Shown here in pieces: positions 1 through 7,431 of a stretch of 52,263 nucleotides of DNA (positions are counted from its first letter, which is position 1; each line of letters begins with the position of its first letter). The stretch covers positions 1-52,263 of the forward strand of contig JAJEAL010000137.1 of assembly GCA_022822785.1 (NCBI GenBank). The letters run 5' to 3'. The translations under genes and the position numbers were made by a program. The stretch is from Candidatus Poribacteria bacterium (lineage in GTDB: Bacteria; Poribacteria; WGA-4E; PCPOR2b). The notes beneath the pieces are model-generated. The model searched no databases and had not been told where the DNA came from. It worked only from the letters and a program-made list of their open reading frames with translations.

Positions 1-33
1 TTTCGCCGTATGACGAATCCGTTTGGTTGACAT
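1..33 (-). CDS. IS3-family OrfA, 5' end only
   Basis: Eleven codons from ATG at 33 run off the window edge and read MSTKRIRHTAK, identical at protein level to the start of OrfA in the intact copy at 825. An AGAAATGGAGG ribosome site precedes it. It is the DNA-binding half of an IS3 transposase; completeness cannot be judged. Confidence 0.75.
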   Translation of the reverse strand, partial: MSTKRIRHTAK

Positions 34-107
34 TTTTAGGCCTCCATTTCTGGCTGTGAGTTAGACGTTAAATCTTACTTAACTCCTGGCCCAAATATTG
101 GGGACCA
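1..107 (-). mobile_element. Left end of a truncated IS3-family element (window edge)
   Basis: The reverse complement of 107-1 matches the left end of the intact IS at 751-857 with about 8 mismatches in 107 bases. The match covers the terminal TGGTCCCC, the GGAGG ribosome site and the first 11 codons of orfA (ATG at 33-31, reading MSTKRIRHTAK, open to the window edge). The copies have therefore diverged and are not a fresh duplication. This copy lies in inverted orientation to the second, so the two left ends face each other across 108-750. The seven bases inside each end (TTATAGT here, ACTATAA at 744-750) are also reverse complements, so the true IS end may extend seven bases inward. Confidence 0.9.
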
Positions 108-726
108 TTATAGTCAGATTGAAGAAAAGGTAAATCGCCTATGGAACGAAAGCAGAAAGGATAAACTAGATAATGTCATTTGGATTAATACCACAACTTA
201 TGACCCAACCAAAAAACCGGACAACGAATTTACATACATTGACATTGATAGTGTTGGCAAAGCTAATGGCATTATTGATTTCTCAAAACGATTGACAGGT
301 AAAAATGCCCCTTCTCGTGCTAGACGAATAGCAAAAAATGGCAATACCATTATATCAACTGTACGTCCATACTTAAAAGGTTTTGCCTTTGTAGATACAG
401 ATACTATTGATGATTGTGTTTTTTCTACCGGCTTCGCAATTCTTGAATCAAAAAACCAGAGATCTTTGCTGAATAAAGCGATATTTTACTCTTTTATGTA
501 TATGGACGGGCTGATGCAACAGATGAAAAGTACAATGGGAAAATCGTCTTACCCTAGCATCAATGAAAGTGATATAAAGAACTATCAAATTCCTGTCCCT
601 CCGCTTAATATTCAACAGCAGTTAGTGGCAGAAGCCGAGCAGTTAGAGGCAAAAATCACCCAAGCCCAAGCCGTGATTGATAGCGTCACTGAGCGTAAAA
701 ATGCTATTGTCACAAGCTATTTATAA
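108..726 (+). pseudogene. hsdS: Type I restriction specificity subunit (HsdS), 3' fragment
   Basis: An open frame runs from the IS end at 108 to TAA at 724-726 (about 205 codons), with a TTG at 292 but no convincing start at the 5' end. The protein carries a TRD-like section (TRPYLKGFAF-type core, here STVRPYLKGF) followed by the conserved PVPPLNIQQQLVAEAEQL boundary and a terminal coiled helix ending in ERKNAIVTSYL. This is the layout of the second target-recognition domain and distal helical spacer of HsdS. Full HsdS proteins have about 400 or more residues with two TRDs, so the N-terminal half has been lost to the IS at 1-107. No hsdM or hsdR is present. Most likely a dead remnant; a truncated one-TRD protein that dimerises is the less likely alternative. 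Composition is more AT-rich than the chromosomal genes downstream. Confidence 0.85.
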
Positions 727-824
727 AAAAGCAGATATCAGTAACTATAATGGTCCCCAATATTCGGGCCAGGAGTTAAGTAAGAATTAACGTCTAACTC
801 ACACCCAGAAATGGAGGCCTGAAC

Positions 825-1115
825 ATGTCCACCAAACGGATTCGTCATACAGCGAAGTTCAAGTTTAGTATTGCTCTTGAAGCCATCAAGTCAGACAAAA
901 CGATCAGCCAATTGGCAAGTGACCACCAATTGCATCCGAGCCAAATCAGCCAATGGAAGAAACAGTTGCTTGAACAGGGAAGCGATATTTTCGCAACACA
1001 CCCGACCAAGCGACAACGTGAACAGAATGACAGAGAGTCAAGTCTGTATGAGCAAATTGGTCGGTTGAATATGGAACTGGACTGGTTGAAAAAAAAAGCT
1101 GCCTCAAGCGACTGA
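825..1115 (+). CDS. IS3-family transposase OrfA (helix-turn-helix)
   Basis: This 96-aa protein is the DNA-binding half of an IS3 transposase. An N-terminal helix-turn-helix spans about residues 10-50 (ISQLASDHQLHPSQISQWKK), followed by a leucine-rich helix ending in ELDWLKKK, the usual OrfA/OrfAB multimerisation segment. A GGAGG site lies just before the ATG. The frame ends 18 bases after a run of nine A residues (1089-1097), where IS3 elements normally shift frame into orfB. Here orfB lies in the +1 frame relative to orfA, not the -1 frame usual for the family. Confidence 0.92.
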   Translation: MSTKRIRHTAKFKFSIALEAIKSDKTISQLASDHQLHPSQISQWKKQLLEQGSDIFATHPTKRQREQNDRESSLYEQIGRLNMELDWLKKKAASSD

Positions 1116-1932
1116 ACAGAAACGGACGCTCGTTGAACCTAATCACCCGCAACTGAGTATCCGTCGTCAATGTGAGTTGCTGGGTCTTTCCCGGTCAATA
1201 CTTTACTATCAACCGGCTACCGAGTCAGCAGATAATTTGCATCTGATGAGACAGATAGATAAGCAGTATCTGCAAACGCCGTTCTATGGGAGTCGTCGAA
1301 TGACACACCATCTCAAGCGGCGTGGCTACCGTGTGAATCGCAAACGCATCCAGCGACTGATGCGTTTGATGGGCATCGAGGCGATTTATCCCAAACCGAA
1401 GCGTTCAGCAATTAACAGGGAGCATCGGATTTACCCGTACCTATTACGTGATTATGAGGTGACAGCCTCCAATGAGGTCTGGTCGGCTGATATTACCTAT
1501 ATCCCGATGGATAAAGGGTTTATGTATCTGGTGGCGATACTCGATTGGTATAGTCGTTATGTTATCACTTGGGAGTTATCCAATAGGCTATCGGGGCAGT
1601 TCTGTCTTGATGCTTTACATCGTGCATTATCTGGGGCAACCCCTACCATCTTCAATACCGACCAAGGGGTCCAGTTTACTGCCAATGCTTTCACCGATAC
1701 CGTTGAAGCCGCTGGCAGTGCGATGAGTATGGACGGTGTGGGCAGAGCCATTGACAACATCTACATTGAGCGGTTTTGGCGAAGCGTCAAATATGAAGAT
1801 GTTTATCCAAAACTCTACCCAACAGCAAAAGCCCTTTTCGAGGGATTAACCCATTATATCCGGTTCTATAATCACAAACGACTTCACCAGAGTCTCAATT
1901 ATGTAACCCCGGCTGAGGTATATCTCGGCTAA
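1090..1932 (+). CDS. IS3-family transposase OrfB (DDE integrase)
   Basis: The frame opens at 1090 inside the A9 run; the first plausible stand-alone start is TTG at 1177 (251 aa). Residues before it still read as family sequence (TEQKRTLVEPNHPQLSIRRQ), so the natural product is probably an OrfAB fusion made by slippage on the A run. It has an HTH_21-like region (YGSRRMTHHLKRRGYRVNRK) and then the rve integrase core. The catalytic triad is visible: Asp in WSADITYIP, Asp in FNTDQGVQF, and Glu in NIYIERFWRSVK. Typical ending: YNHKRLHQSLNYVTPAEVY. All catalytic residues are present, so the element may be active if the frame problem is solved by slippage. Confidence 0.92.
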   Translation, partial: KKKLPQATEQKRTLVEPNHPQLSIRRQCELLGLSRSILYYQPATESADNLHLMRQIDKQYLQTPFYGSRRMTHHLKRRGYRVNRKRIQRLMRLMGIEAIYPKPKRSAINREHRIYPYLLRDYEVTASNEVWSADITYIPMDKGFMYLVAILDWYSRYVITWELSNRLSGQFCLDALHRALSGATPTIFNTDQGVQFTANAFTDTVEAAGSAMSMDGVGRAIDNIYIERFWRSVKYEDVYPKLYPTAKALFEGLTHYIRFYNHKRLHQSLNYVTPAEVYLG

Positions 1933-2039
1933 ATCAGTGTCAGGAACTCTCAATTATCTTACTTATTTTTACAGCATTTTGGCCTGGACAAGGGGTCCAC
2001 TTTAAACTAAACGAGGTCAGAGAAAGGAACAAGGAAAAA

Positions 2040-3287
2040 TTGGGACCAATTACACTTTTCGATAAATCATTCCTACAGTCGCTTAAAGTCGATGAATCAG
2101 TGTGGTTCGACAATTTCTTCTATTCTGCTATCTGCCCGATCTTCTATGTGGAGACTCTCGCGGATTTGAAGAAACCAAAACTTCGCAGGCCTCCTGAACA
2201 GGAGGTTGGAATAATCGCGGACAAGTTTCCGGAAAGGCACTGTGCACCAATGGTGCATCATCAAGAGATGGTGATAGGTGATTTGCTAGGAAACCATGTT
2301 CCACTCACCGGCCAGATTCCAAGAGACCCTAGTCGGTTCGTGCAATCCGATAGACATAAAGGTGTTATTTTCGAGGGGGCGCCAGAAGAAGAAGCGTTCC
2401 TTCGTTGGCAGTCAAGAGAATTTCATGACCTTGAACGCGAATTCGCAAGCACTTGGCGTGCAAATCTTGAATCTCTTGATTTGAAAAGGATTCCCGATGA
2501 ATTTCGGAAGCTCGAGATATCAGGACGTAATTGCAAGACGTTACAAGAAGCCAAGTCCATCGCTGACACCCTTGTAAGTGGCACCGATAAGACACTCGAG
2601 ATGTTGGAATTTGCATTCTTTGTTCTTGGTATTCCTCAAGAAGGTCGCAACTCAATAATGGGCCGTTGGTTAGCCTCCAAGTTTTTACCTCTGTCAAGTT
2701 TCGCTCCATATGCTGCTCATTTCCTAACGGTAGAAGTCTTCTTTCAAATCTCACTTGAGGCCAGCCGAATTTCGTCGGATCGTCCCTCGAATCGTTTGGA
2801 TATAGCTTATTTGTACTACCTCCCCTTCTGCCAAGTGCTTGTCTCATCGGACAAACTTCATCGCCGATGCGCTCCTCTCTTCCTGAAAGAAAACCAGATT
2901 TTCATTTGGGGACCAGAATTAAAGAGTGCCCTATCTGTTCTAGATCAACATTATAGTGCCTTACCGGAAAGCGAGAAAGAGAAAGGTGTGATGCACTTTG
3001 CGCCATATCCTCCAACCGAAATTGAGTCAATCGTATCTCAAGCGTGGGATAGACATTTGCCTAGATGGCGAGAATACGCAAAGCAGCCATCAATTGAATT
3101 AGATTCAAATCCCGAGACCGTTAAGAAAGTGAGACAACTTATAGACGCCCCATCTTTACAACCGAATGCAGCAGATCTCGACCCGGAAAATCTCGACTTC
3201 ATGTCTATAAGACGAAACGTGCATCAGAAGAAGGGAAAGTGGTGGCAGTTGCCCCACGACTTAGAAGACAATGATGAGAAGCGTTGA
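2040..3287 (+). CDS. Uncharacterised 415-aa protein, possible PIN-like N-terminus
   Basis: I do not recognise this as a named family. It starts at TTG 2040 behind AAGGAACAAGGAA, immediately after the IS right end. The N-terminus begins with a beta strand, an Asp and a Ser (ITLFDKSFLQSL), followed by YVETLADL around residue 40. Early acidic residues in a strand-Asp-helix setting recall PIN-type nuclease folds, but that is only a resemblance. The rest is soluble and mixed alpha/beta with no membrane segment or signal peptide. The C-terminal 80 residues are charged (residues 350-415). It ends TGA. Its location beside an IS and hsdS remnant suggests accessory, possibly defence-related, DNA. Function unknown. 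Confidence 0.65.
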   Translation: MGPITLFDKSFLQSLKVDESVWFDNFFYSAICPIFYVETLADLKKPKLRRPPEQEVGIIADKFPERHCAPMVHHQEMVIGDLLGNHVPLTGQIPRDPSRFVQSDRHKGVIFEGAPEEEAFLRWQSREFHDLEREFASTWRANLESLDLKRIPDEFRKLEISGRNCKTLQEAKSIADTLVSGTDKTLEMLEFAFFVLGIPQEGRNSIMGRWLASKFLPLSSFAPYAAHFLTVEVFFQISLEASRISSDRPSNRLDIAYLYYLPFCQVLVSSDKLHRRCAPLFLKENQIFIWGPELKSALSVLDQHYSALPESEKEKGVMHFAPYPPTEIESIVSQAWDRHLPRWREYAKQPSIELDSNPETVKKVRQLIDAPSLQPNAADLDPENLDFMSIRRNVHQKKGKWWQLPHDLEDNDEKR

Positions 3288-3359
3288 GAAAATGTGTCTA
3301 TGTATGGAAGAAGGATAGATAGATGCCGTTATACTATCTGATACGAGGAGAAAGTTACT

Positions 3360-3629
3360 ATGCCATATACCAATTATACCTCCAAAGAGGTCGCATCACG
3401 GGGCGAAGCGATTTATAAGCGAGAGATACGCGACAAAGTTGAGCCGAAGCACAAAGGCAAGTTCTTGGTCATAGACATCGAAACGGGTGCATACGAGATG
3501 AATACTGACGATCTGGTAGCCACGAAATGTCTTCTTGCCAAGCAGCCCGATGCCGTTATTTATGGCTTACAAATTGGGTCTCCAACCGCTTATCGAATCG
3601 GTGGACACTTTTCGGTCAAAACACAATGA
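3360..3629 (+). CDS. Small conserved protein paired with a retropepsin-like gene
   Basis: An 89-aa protein with a good GAGGAG ribosome site 9 bases before the ATG. The sequence has an N-terminal helix with GEAIYKREIRDKVE, then KGKFLVIDIETGAYEM and a C-terminal VIYGLQIGSPTAYRIGG segment. I recall similar small proteins in cyanobacteria and other environmental bacteria next to clan AA aspartic protease-like genes; the function is unknown to me. Its stop overlaps the next start as ATGA (3626-3629), so the two are translationally coupled. The two-gene layout resembles a toxin-antitoxin or small regulatory pair, but nothing in the sequence proves it. Confidence 0.75.
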   Translation: MPYTNYTSKEVASRGEAIYKREIRDKVEPKHKGKFLVIDIETGAYEMNTDDLVATKCLLAKQPDAVIYGLQIGSPTAYRIGGHFSVKTQ

Positions 3630-3997
3630 TAACTGGAAAAATTACCGCCAATCGAGAAGCGATCATCGAATTAGAGATTATTGGCTCAAATCAAAAAAGA
3701 GAAAACGTTGAAGCTGTACTTGATACAGGCTTCAATGGCTACTTAACGCTAACGAATGATTTAATCAATTCCCTCAAACTTCAGCTAGCTGGCAGCCGGC
3801 ACGTTACTCTTGGTGATGGAAATGTAGTCGTGTTGGATATGTACCTTGCAAAAGTGCTATGGCATGGGCAGGAACGGGAGGTACTCATCTTGGAAGCGGA
3901 GGGTGGACCGTTGGTTGGTATGTCGTTACTTTATGGAAGTCGTGTGATGTTAGAGGTTGTAGACAACGGCGACGTAACTATTGGTCCTCTGTCGTAA
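3626..3997 (+). CDS. Clan AA (retropepsin-like) aspartic protease
   Basis: A 123-aa protein starting at the ATG that overlaps the upstream stop by four bases; an in-frame extension back to 3527 only shadows the preceding gene and is rejected. The key motif is DTG at residues 33-35 in AVLDTGFNGYLTL, the catalytic aspartate of the retropepsin-like fold, followed by a beta-rich body and an LVGMSLLYGSRVMLEV flap/second-strand segment. Single-domain bacterial members of this clan would act as homodimers, each chain giving one Asp. No signal peptide, so probably cytoplasmic. Substrate unknown; the coupled 89-aa protein is the obvious candidate partner or target. Confidence 0.82.
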   Translation: MITGKITANREAIIELEIIGSNQKRENVEAVLDTGFNGYLTLTNDLINSLKLQLAGSRHVTLGDGNVVVLDMYLAKVLWHGQEREVLILEAEGGPLVGMSLLYGSRVMLEVVDNGDVTIGPLS

Positions 3998-4057
3998 GTT
4001 AAGCAAGTTTAAGATCTTAACTCCCCGCTGCAAGCGCGCTCTAACCTCATCAGAGGG

Positions 4058-5947
4058 TTAATACTTCAAAACAGTTCCCCACTCGCCGACGACCCAGAGG
4101 ACACCGTCCGACGATTGGGTGATGTCCGTTAAGCCGTTTTCGGTCGGGGTTTGCTGAACTAGCCATGTTACACCGCCATCTTTGGTGCCGAGAAGTATTC
4201 CGTTCTCTCCGACAGCCCACCCCGTGTTATCCGTGATGAAGTAGACCCCGTTCAATTTTTCGCCCGTCGGTGTGATCTGTCGAATCCACCTCTCTCCACC
4301 ATCTTTTGTCACATAAATGGAACCGTCATCGCCAGCGATCCATGCCATCCGGGAGTTGAGAGCGAAAACCGCCCGTAACTCATTCGGCTCCGCTTTTTGG
4401 AGGTTCCACGTCTCCCCACCGTCATCGGTTTTGATAATTGTTCCCGCCTCTCCAACTATCCATCCTACACTCGCATCAACAAAATAGACGCCATACAGGT
4501 TGTTGTAACTGACAGGCAGATCCCCTAAATCTTGGCTCTGCCACGTGCGTCCACCGTCCTTTGTATGCAAAATTTTGCCAAGCTCGCCGACCCCCCATCC
4601 GTGTTGAGGCGTTGAGAAGTGGAGGTCATAAAAACCGACAGCGCGTTTCCATCCAATAGGCTCATCAAATTGGATGCGTTGGATTTGGCCGTCCGCCGCC
4701 GCTGTCCTGATGCCGTCCCACGTTCCGCCGCCATCCCCCGTCTCGATTAGGGTTGCGTTACTGCCAACGATGTAACCTCGCGTCGCATTAACAAAACCGA
4801 TGCCGAACAGTTCAAACACATTCCCGGTATACTGCTGTTGCCATGTCGATCCACCGTCGTGGGTAGCAAGCGCCATCCCAGCTAGCCCCACCGCCCATCC
4901 CGTTTTAGCATCAAGGAAATGAACGGTTGTCAAGTGGCTGTTAATCGAGATTACTTCCCACGATGCGCCGCCATCTTGGCTGTGTAGAAGCGTTGCAAAT
5001 TCGCCGACAATCCACGCCTCTTGCGGGCTCACCAGCTGTACAGCATTCAGGCGGCTAGGGACCGGTCTGGGGTCAAGCGGTCTCCAATTGATGCCGCCGT
5101 CAGTTGTCCTCAGAATCACACCGAATTCTGAGGCAGCCAGTCCCTGATTGGAATCAATAAAATGAATGCCCCAAATCGGTTCGGGCATACCGTTAGAATT
5201 AGGAACATTGCTTTCCTGGGTTTCCCACGTTGTGCCGCCATCAGTGGTATGAATTAACGCACCGTTACCGCCGGCTGCCCATCCTTCCCGGTCATCGAGC
5301 ATACAGATTGAATTAATGCCGGCTGCGGTGTTGATTTTTTGGCTCTTCCAGGTCTGTCCACCGTCCGTCGTATGGACAACTGTTCCACCGTGTCCCGACG
5401 CCCAACCAATTTTTCGACTGGCAAAGTGAAAACCTTGGATTGCATTATTCGTCGGTGGGTTCTGTTCAACCCACGTGTCGCCGCCATCTGTGGTATGAAT
5501 GATAAGACCGCCATCGCCGCCAACCCAGCCGTATTGGTCATCTAGAAAAAAGAGCGCTGACAATGCCCGTCGTGTACCGGTATTTAATACTGTCCATGTT
5601 TCTCCATTATCGACCGTCTTCAACACAGCGCCTTCCTCGCCAACGATCCAGCCGGTTTGGGAATTGAGAAATTGCACTCTGTGGAAGTCTATTTTGAACG
5701 GAAGTGGTTTGCTAGGTTGTTCCCACGTCTCTCCACCGTCGCTGGTCCGTAGAATTGTCGCCTGTGACCCGATGATCCACCCCTCCTGTTGAGAAACAAA
5801 GTGGATATCGGAAAACCCCGCTTGCCATTGCGACTCACGAACAAGCGTCCACGTTTTCTCAGTAGCAAAAGCATTAATTGCAAAGATGAATAGCAGTATC
5901 GCAAACCCTGAAGCATGTATAGCCTGCAACCGTATATTACTTATCAT
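4058..5947 (-). CDS. Secreted YCF48/BNR-type beta-propeller protein
   Basis: This 629-aa protein starts with a signal peptide (hydrophobic residues 12-27, likely cut after AFA near residue 28). The rest is a tandem array of about 50-residue blades, each ending in a variant of T-x-DGG-x-TW. I count 13 such motifs, from TSDGGETWE to TKDGGVTWL, separated by strands of the type GWxVGxxGxIL. This is the pattern of photosystem II assembly factor YCF48/HCF136-related proteins, which in non-photosynthetic bacteria are secreted propellers of unknown role, probably in protein or surface binding. It is convergent with the retropepsin gene and divergent from the amidohydrolase. Thirteen repeats suggests two seven-bladed propellers with one degenerate blade. 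Confidence 0.88.
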   Translation of the reverse strand: MISNIRLQAIHASGFAILLFIFAINAFATEKTWTLVRESQWQAGFSDIHFVSQQEGWIIGSQATILRTSDGGETWEQPSKPLPFKIDFHRVQFLNSQTGWIVGEEGAVLKTVDNGETWTVLNTGTRRALSALFFLDDQYGWVGGDGGLIIHTTDGGDTWVEQNPPTNNAIQGFHFASRKIGWASGHGGTVVHTTDGGQTWKSQKINTAAGINSICMLDDREGWAAGGNGALIHTTDGGTTWETQESNVPNSNGMPEPIWGIHFIDSNQGLAASEFGVILRTTDGGINWRPLDPRPVPSRLNAVQLVSPQEAWIVGEFATLLHSQDGGASWEVISINSHLTTVHFLDAKTGWAVGLAGMALATHDGGSTWQQQYTGNVFELFGIGFVNATRGYIVGSNATLIETGDGGGTWDGIRTAAADGQIQRIQFDEPIGWKRAVGFYDLHFSTPQHGWGVGELGKILHTKDGGRTWQSQDLGDLPVSYNNLYGVYFVDASVGWIVGEAGTIIKTDDGGETWNLQKAEPNELRAVFALNSRMAWIAGDDGSIYVTKDGGERWIRQITPTGEKLNGVYFITDNTGWAVGENGILLGTKDGGVTWLVQQTPTENGLTDITQSSDGVLWVVGEWGTVLKY

Positions 5948-6285
5948 TGACTGTGACTCCTATTTCGAGGGGTAAATCCATCCATATTATGGCATTTGAG
6001 TGTTGAGATATGAATCTCGGTCTACAGATGACCTGCAAGGATTGAAACGAGGTTGGGCTAGGAAGCCCGGTCTACCGGAATCAGTAGCAACTTGGATTGT
6101 AATATTATACCATAATAGACGGATCAAATCCCGCGTTGACCGAAAAAATAAAACGTGATATAATCCAATTTGTAATCCTCAATGGATAAGAGACAGGCGA
6201 ACTGGGACAGCCCGGCAAGGCGTTTCTTCCTACAGAAAATCCATATTGAACTCTAAAAAGTTTGGCGGTTGCTAGGAGCAACAGA
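5948..6285. other. Divergent intergenic region with hairpins and promoter
   Basis: This region separates the minus-strand propeller gene from the plus-strand amidohydrolase. It holds two perfect small hairpins with four-base loops: GAGAT-ATGA-ATCTC at 6005-6018 and GGGCT-AGGA-AGCCC at 6055-6068. A promoter for the plus-strand genes follows at 6136-6164. No convincing RNA gene or peptide was found; a 24-codon frame at 6182-6256 lacks a ribosome site. Confidence 0.6.
6136..6164 (+). promoter_or_regulatory. Sigma-70-type promoter for the amidohydrolase-trpC run
   Basis: TTGACC (6136-6141), a 17-base spacer and a perfect TATAAT (6159-6164) give a near-consensus housekeeping promoter. Transcription would start near 6171 and leave a leader of about 115 bases before the ATG at 6286. 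Confidence 0.75.
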
Positions 6286-7422
6286 ATGATCTACGATCTG
6301 TTAGTTAAAGGCGGTAGAGTTGTCGACCCGTCGCAGGAACTTAACGCGGTCCGGGATGTCGCACTGGTTGACGGGAAAATCGCAGCGATTGAGGAGTGCA
6401 TCCCAGAAACGTCGGCCCGTGAGGTTCTGGACGCAACAGATCTAATTGTCACGCCGGGATTAATCGACCTTCATGTACATGCGTTTTGGGGAGCCACCGC
6501 TTACGGGATGGAGCCGGACATCGGCAATATCGCCAAAGGGGTAACCACCGCGTTAGACACCGGCTCGGCAGGGGCAAGTAACTTCTCGGCGTTCCGCAGA
6601 TATGTGCTGGAACGATCGGACACTCGACTGTTCGCGCTGCTGAACATATCCGCGATGGGTATGATTTGGCCCCGGATCGGGGAATTGACGGACCTCCGCT
6701 GGGCTGATGTTCAGGAAGCAGTCCGCGTGAGTCGAGAAAACCGCGACTTCGTATTGGGAATCAAAGCCCGACTGTCACGGGGTTATGCCGGAGAAAACGA
6801 CATCGAAGCGTTGAAGCGGACGATAGAAGCGGCTGCAGCCATTGACGGATTTGTTATGATTCATGTGAAAGACACCGAAACACCGTTGGAAGAGATTACA
6901 GCGATGCTTCGTCCCGGCGATGTGGTCACACATGCCTTTCATGGCAAATCGGAGGGGGTTTTGGATAACGTCGGACGGGTGATTGACCGTTTTAGGGAGG
7001 ACCAACAGCGCGGCGTTATTTTCGACATCGGACACGGTTCCGGCAGTTTTTCGTTTCGCGTTGCAGAAAAGGCACTCGCCCAAGGGTTCCTTCCTGACAA
7101 CATTAGCAGCGATCTCTACAACAGCAATGTTGAAGGGCCCGTTTTCGATCAGATTACAACGCTTTCAAAGTTTCTCTGGTTGGGGATGCCCTTGTATGAG
7201 GTGATTCGGCGTAGCACCGAGATCACCGCCCAAATCATGGGATTAGAGGGCAGTTTGGGCACACTAAAAGTCGGGGCAGAGGGCGACGTGACCATTTTGA
7301 GAGTGGGTGAAGGAAGGTTTACCCTGACCGATTCTGAGCGTGTATCTGTTGAAGCACCTCAAAAGTTGAACCATGTGCGGACAATTAAAAGTGGTCGGAT
7401 ATACCGGCCGTGGCTCAAATAG
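6286..7422 (+). CDS. Amidohydrolase/deacetylase-family metallohydrolase
   Basis: A 378-aa protein of the dihydroorotase-like amidohydrolase group (EF_0837/AHA_3915-type 'amidohydrolase/deacetylase'). I chose the ATG at 6286, eight codons into the longer frame, because it has an AGGAG site nine bases upstream and begins with the family's MIYDLLVKGGRVVDP. The metal-binding HVH is in LIDLHVHAFWG (about residues 62-64). A candidate carboxylated Lys lies in LGIKARLS, further His in MIHVKDTE and VTHAFHGK, and the catalytic Asp in NISSDLYNSN. The C-terminus has the usual composite beta-domain ending (LKVGAEGDVTILRV). Substrate not predictable; relatives act on N-acyl or cyclic amide compounds. It is followed nine bases later by trpC, so the two probably share a transcript. 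Confidence 0.88.
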   Translation: MIYDLLVKGGRVVDPSQELNAVRDVALVDGKIAAIEECIPETSAREVLDATDLIVTPGLIDLHVHAFWGATAYGMEPDIGNIAKGVTTALDTGSAGASNFSAFRRYVLERSDTRLFALLNISAMGMIWPRIGELTDLRWADVQEAVRVSRENRDFVLGIKARLSRGYAGENDIEALKRTIEAAAAIDGFVMIHVKDTETPLEEITAMLRPGDVVTHAFHGKSEGVLDNVGRVIDRFREDQQRGVIFDIGHGSGSFSFRVAEKALAQGFLPDNISSDLYNSNVEGPVFDQITTLSKFLWLGMPLYEVIRRSTEITAQIMGLEGSLGTLKVGAEGDVTILRVGEGRFTLTDSERVSVEAPQKLNHVRTIKSGRIYRPWLK

Positions 7423-7431
7423 GAAAACCTT

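Larger units (their letters stand above)
751..1999 (+). mobile_element. IS3-family insertion sequence, apparently complete
   Basis: The left end TGGTCCCCAATATTCGGGCC (751-770) and right end, read in reverse complement as TGGACCCCTTGTCCAGGCC (1999-1981), form imperfect terminal inverted repeats around orfA and orfB. The 1,249-bp length fits the IS3 family (about 1.2-1.5 kb). Ends could extend a few bases (ACTATAA at 744-750; CTTTAAACT after 1999). No convincing target-site duplication is seen: TAA precedes the left end and CTT follows the right. The element sits 24 bases after the hsdS stop. The right end lies 40 bases before the next gene and could influence its expression. Confidence 0.88.

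Noticed and set aside
1-1999. A composite transposon mobilising the hsdS fragment
   Set aside because: The two IS copies differ by about 7% at the compared end, there is no target duplication and the left copy is incomplete in view.
4042-4060. TAACCT/GGGTTA stem at the end of the propeller gene as a terminator
   Set aside because: Only six pairs with a G-T wobble and no T-run; it overlaps the stop codon.
6182-6256. A 24-codon leader-peptide frame (one Trp) before the amidohydrolase-trpC run
   Set aside because: No ribosome site, only one Trp and no attenuator hairpin or U-run follows, so trp attenuation is not supported.
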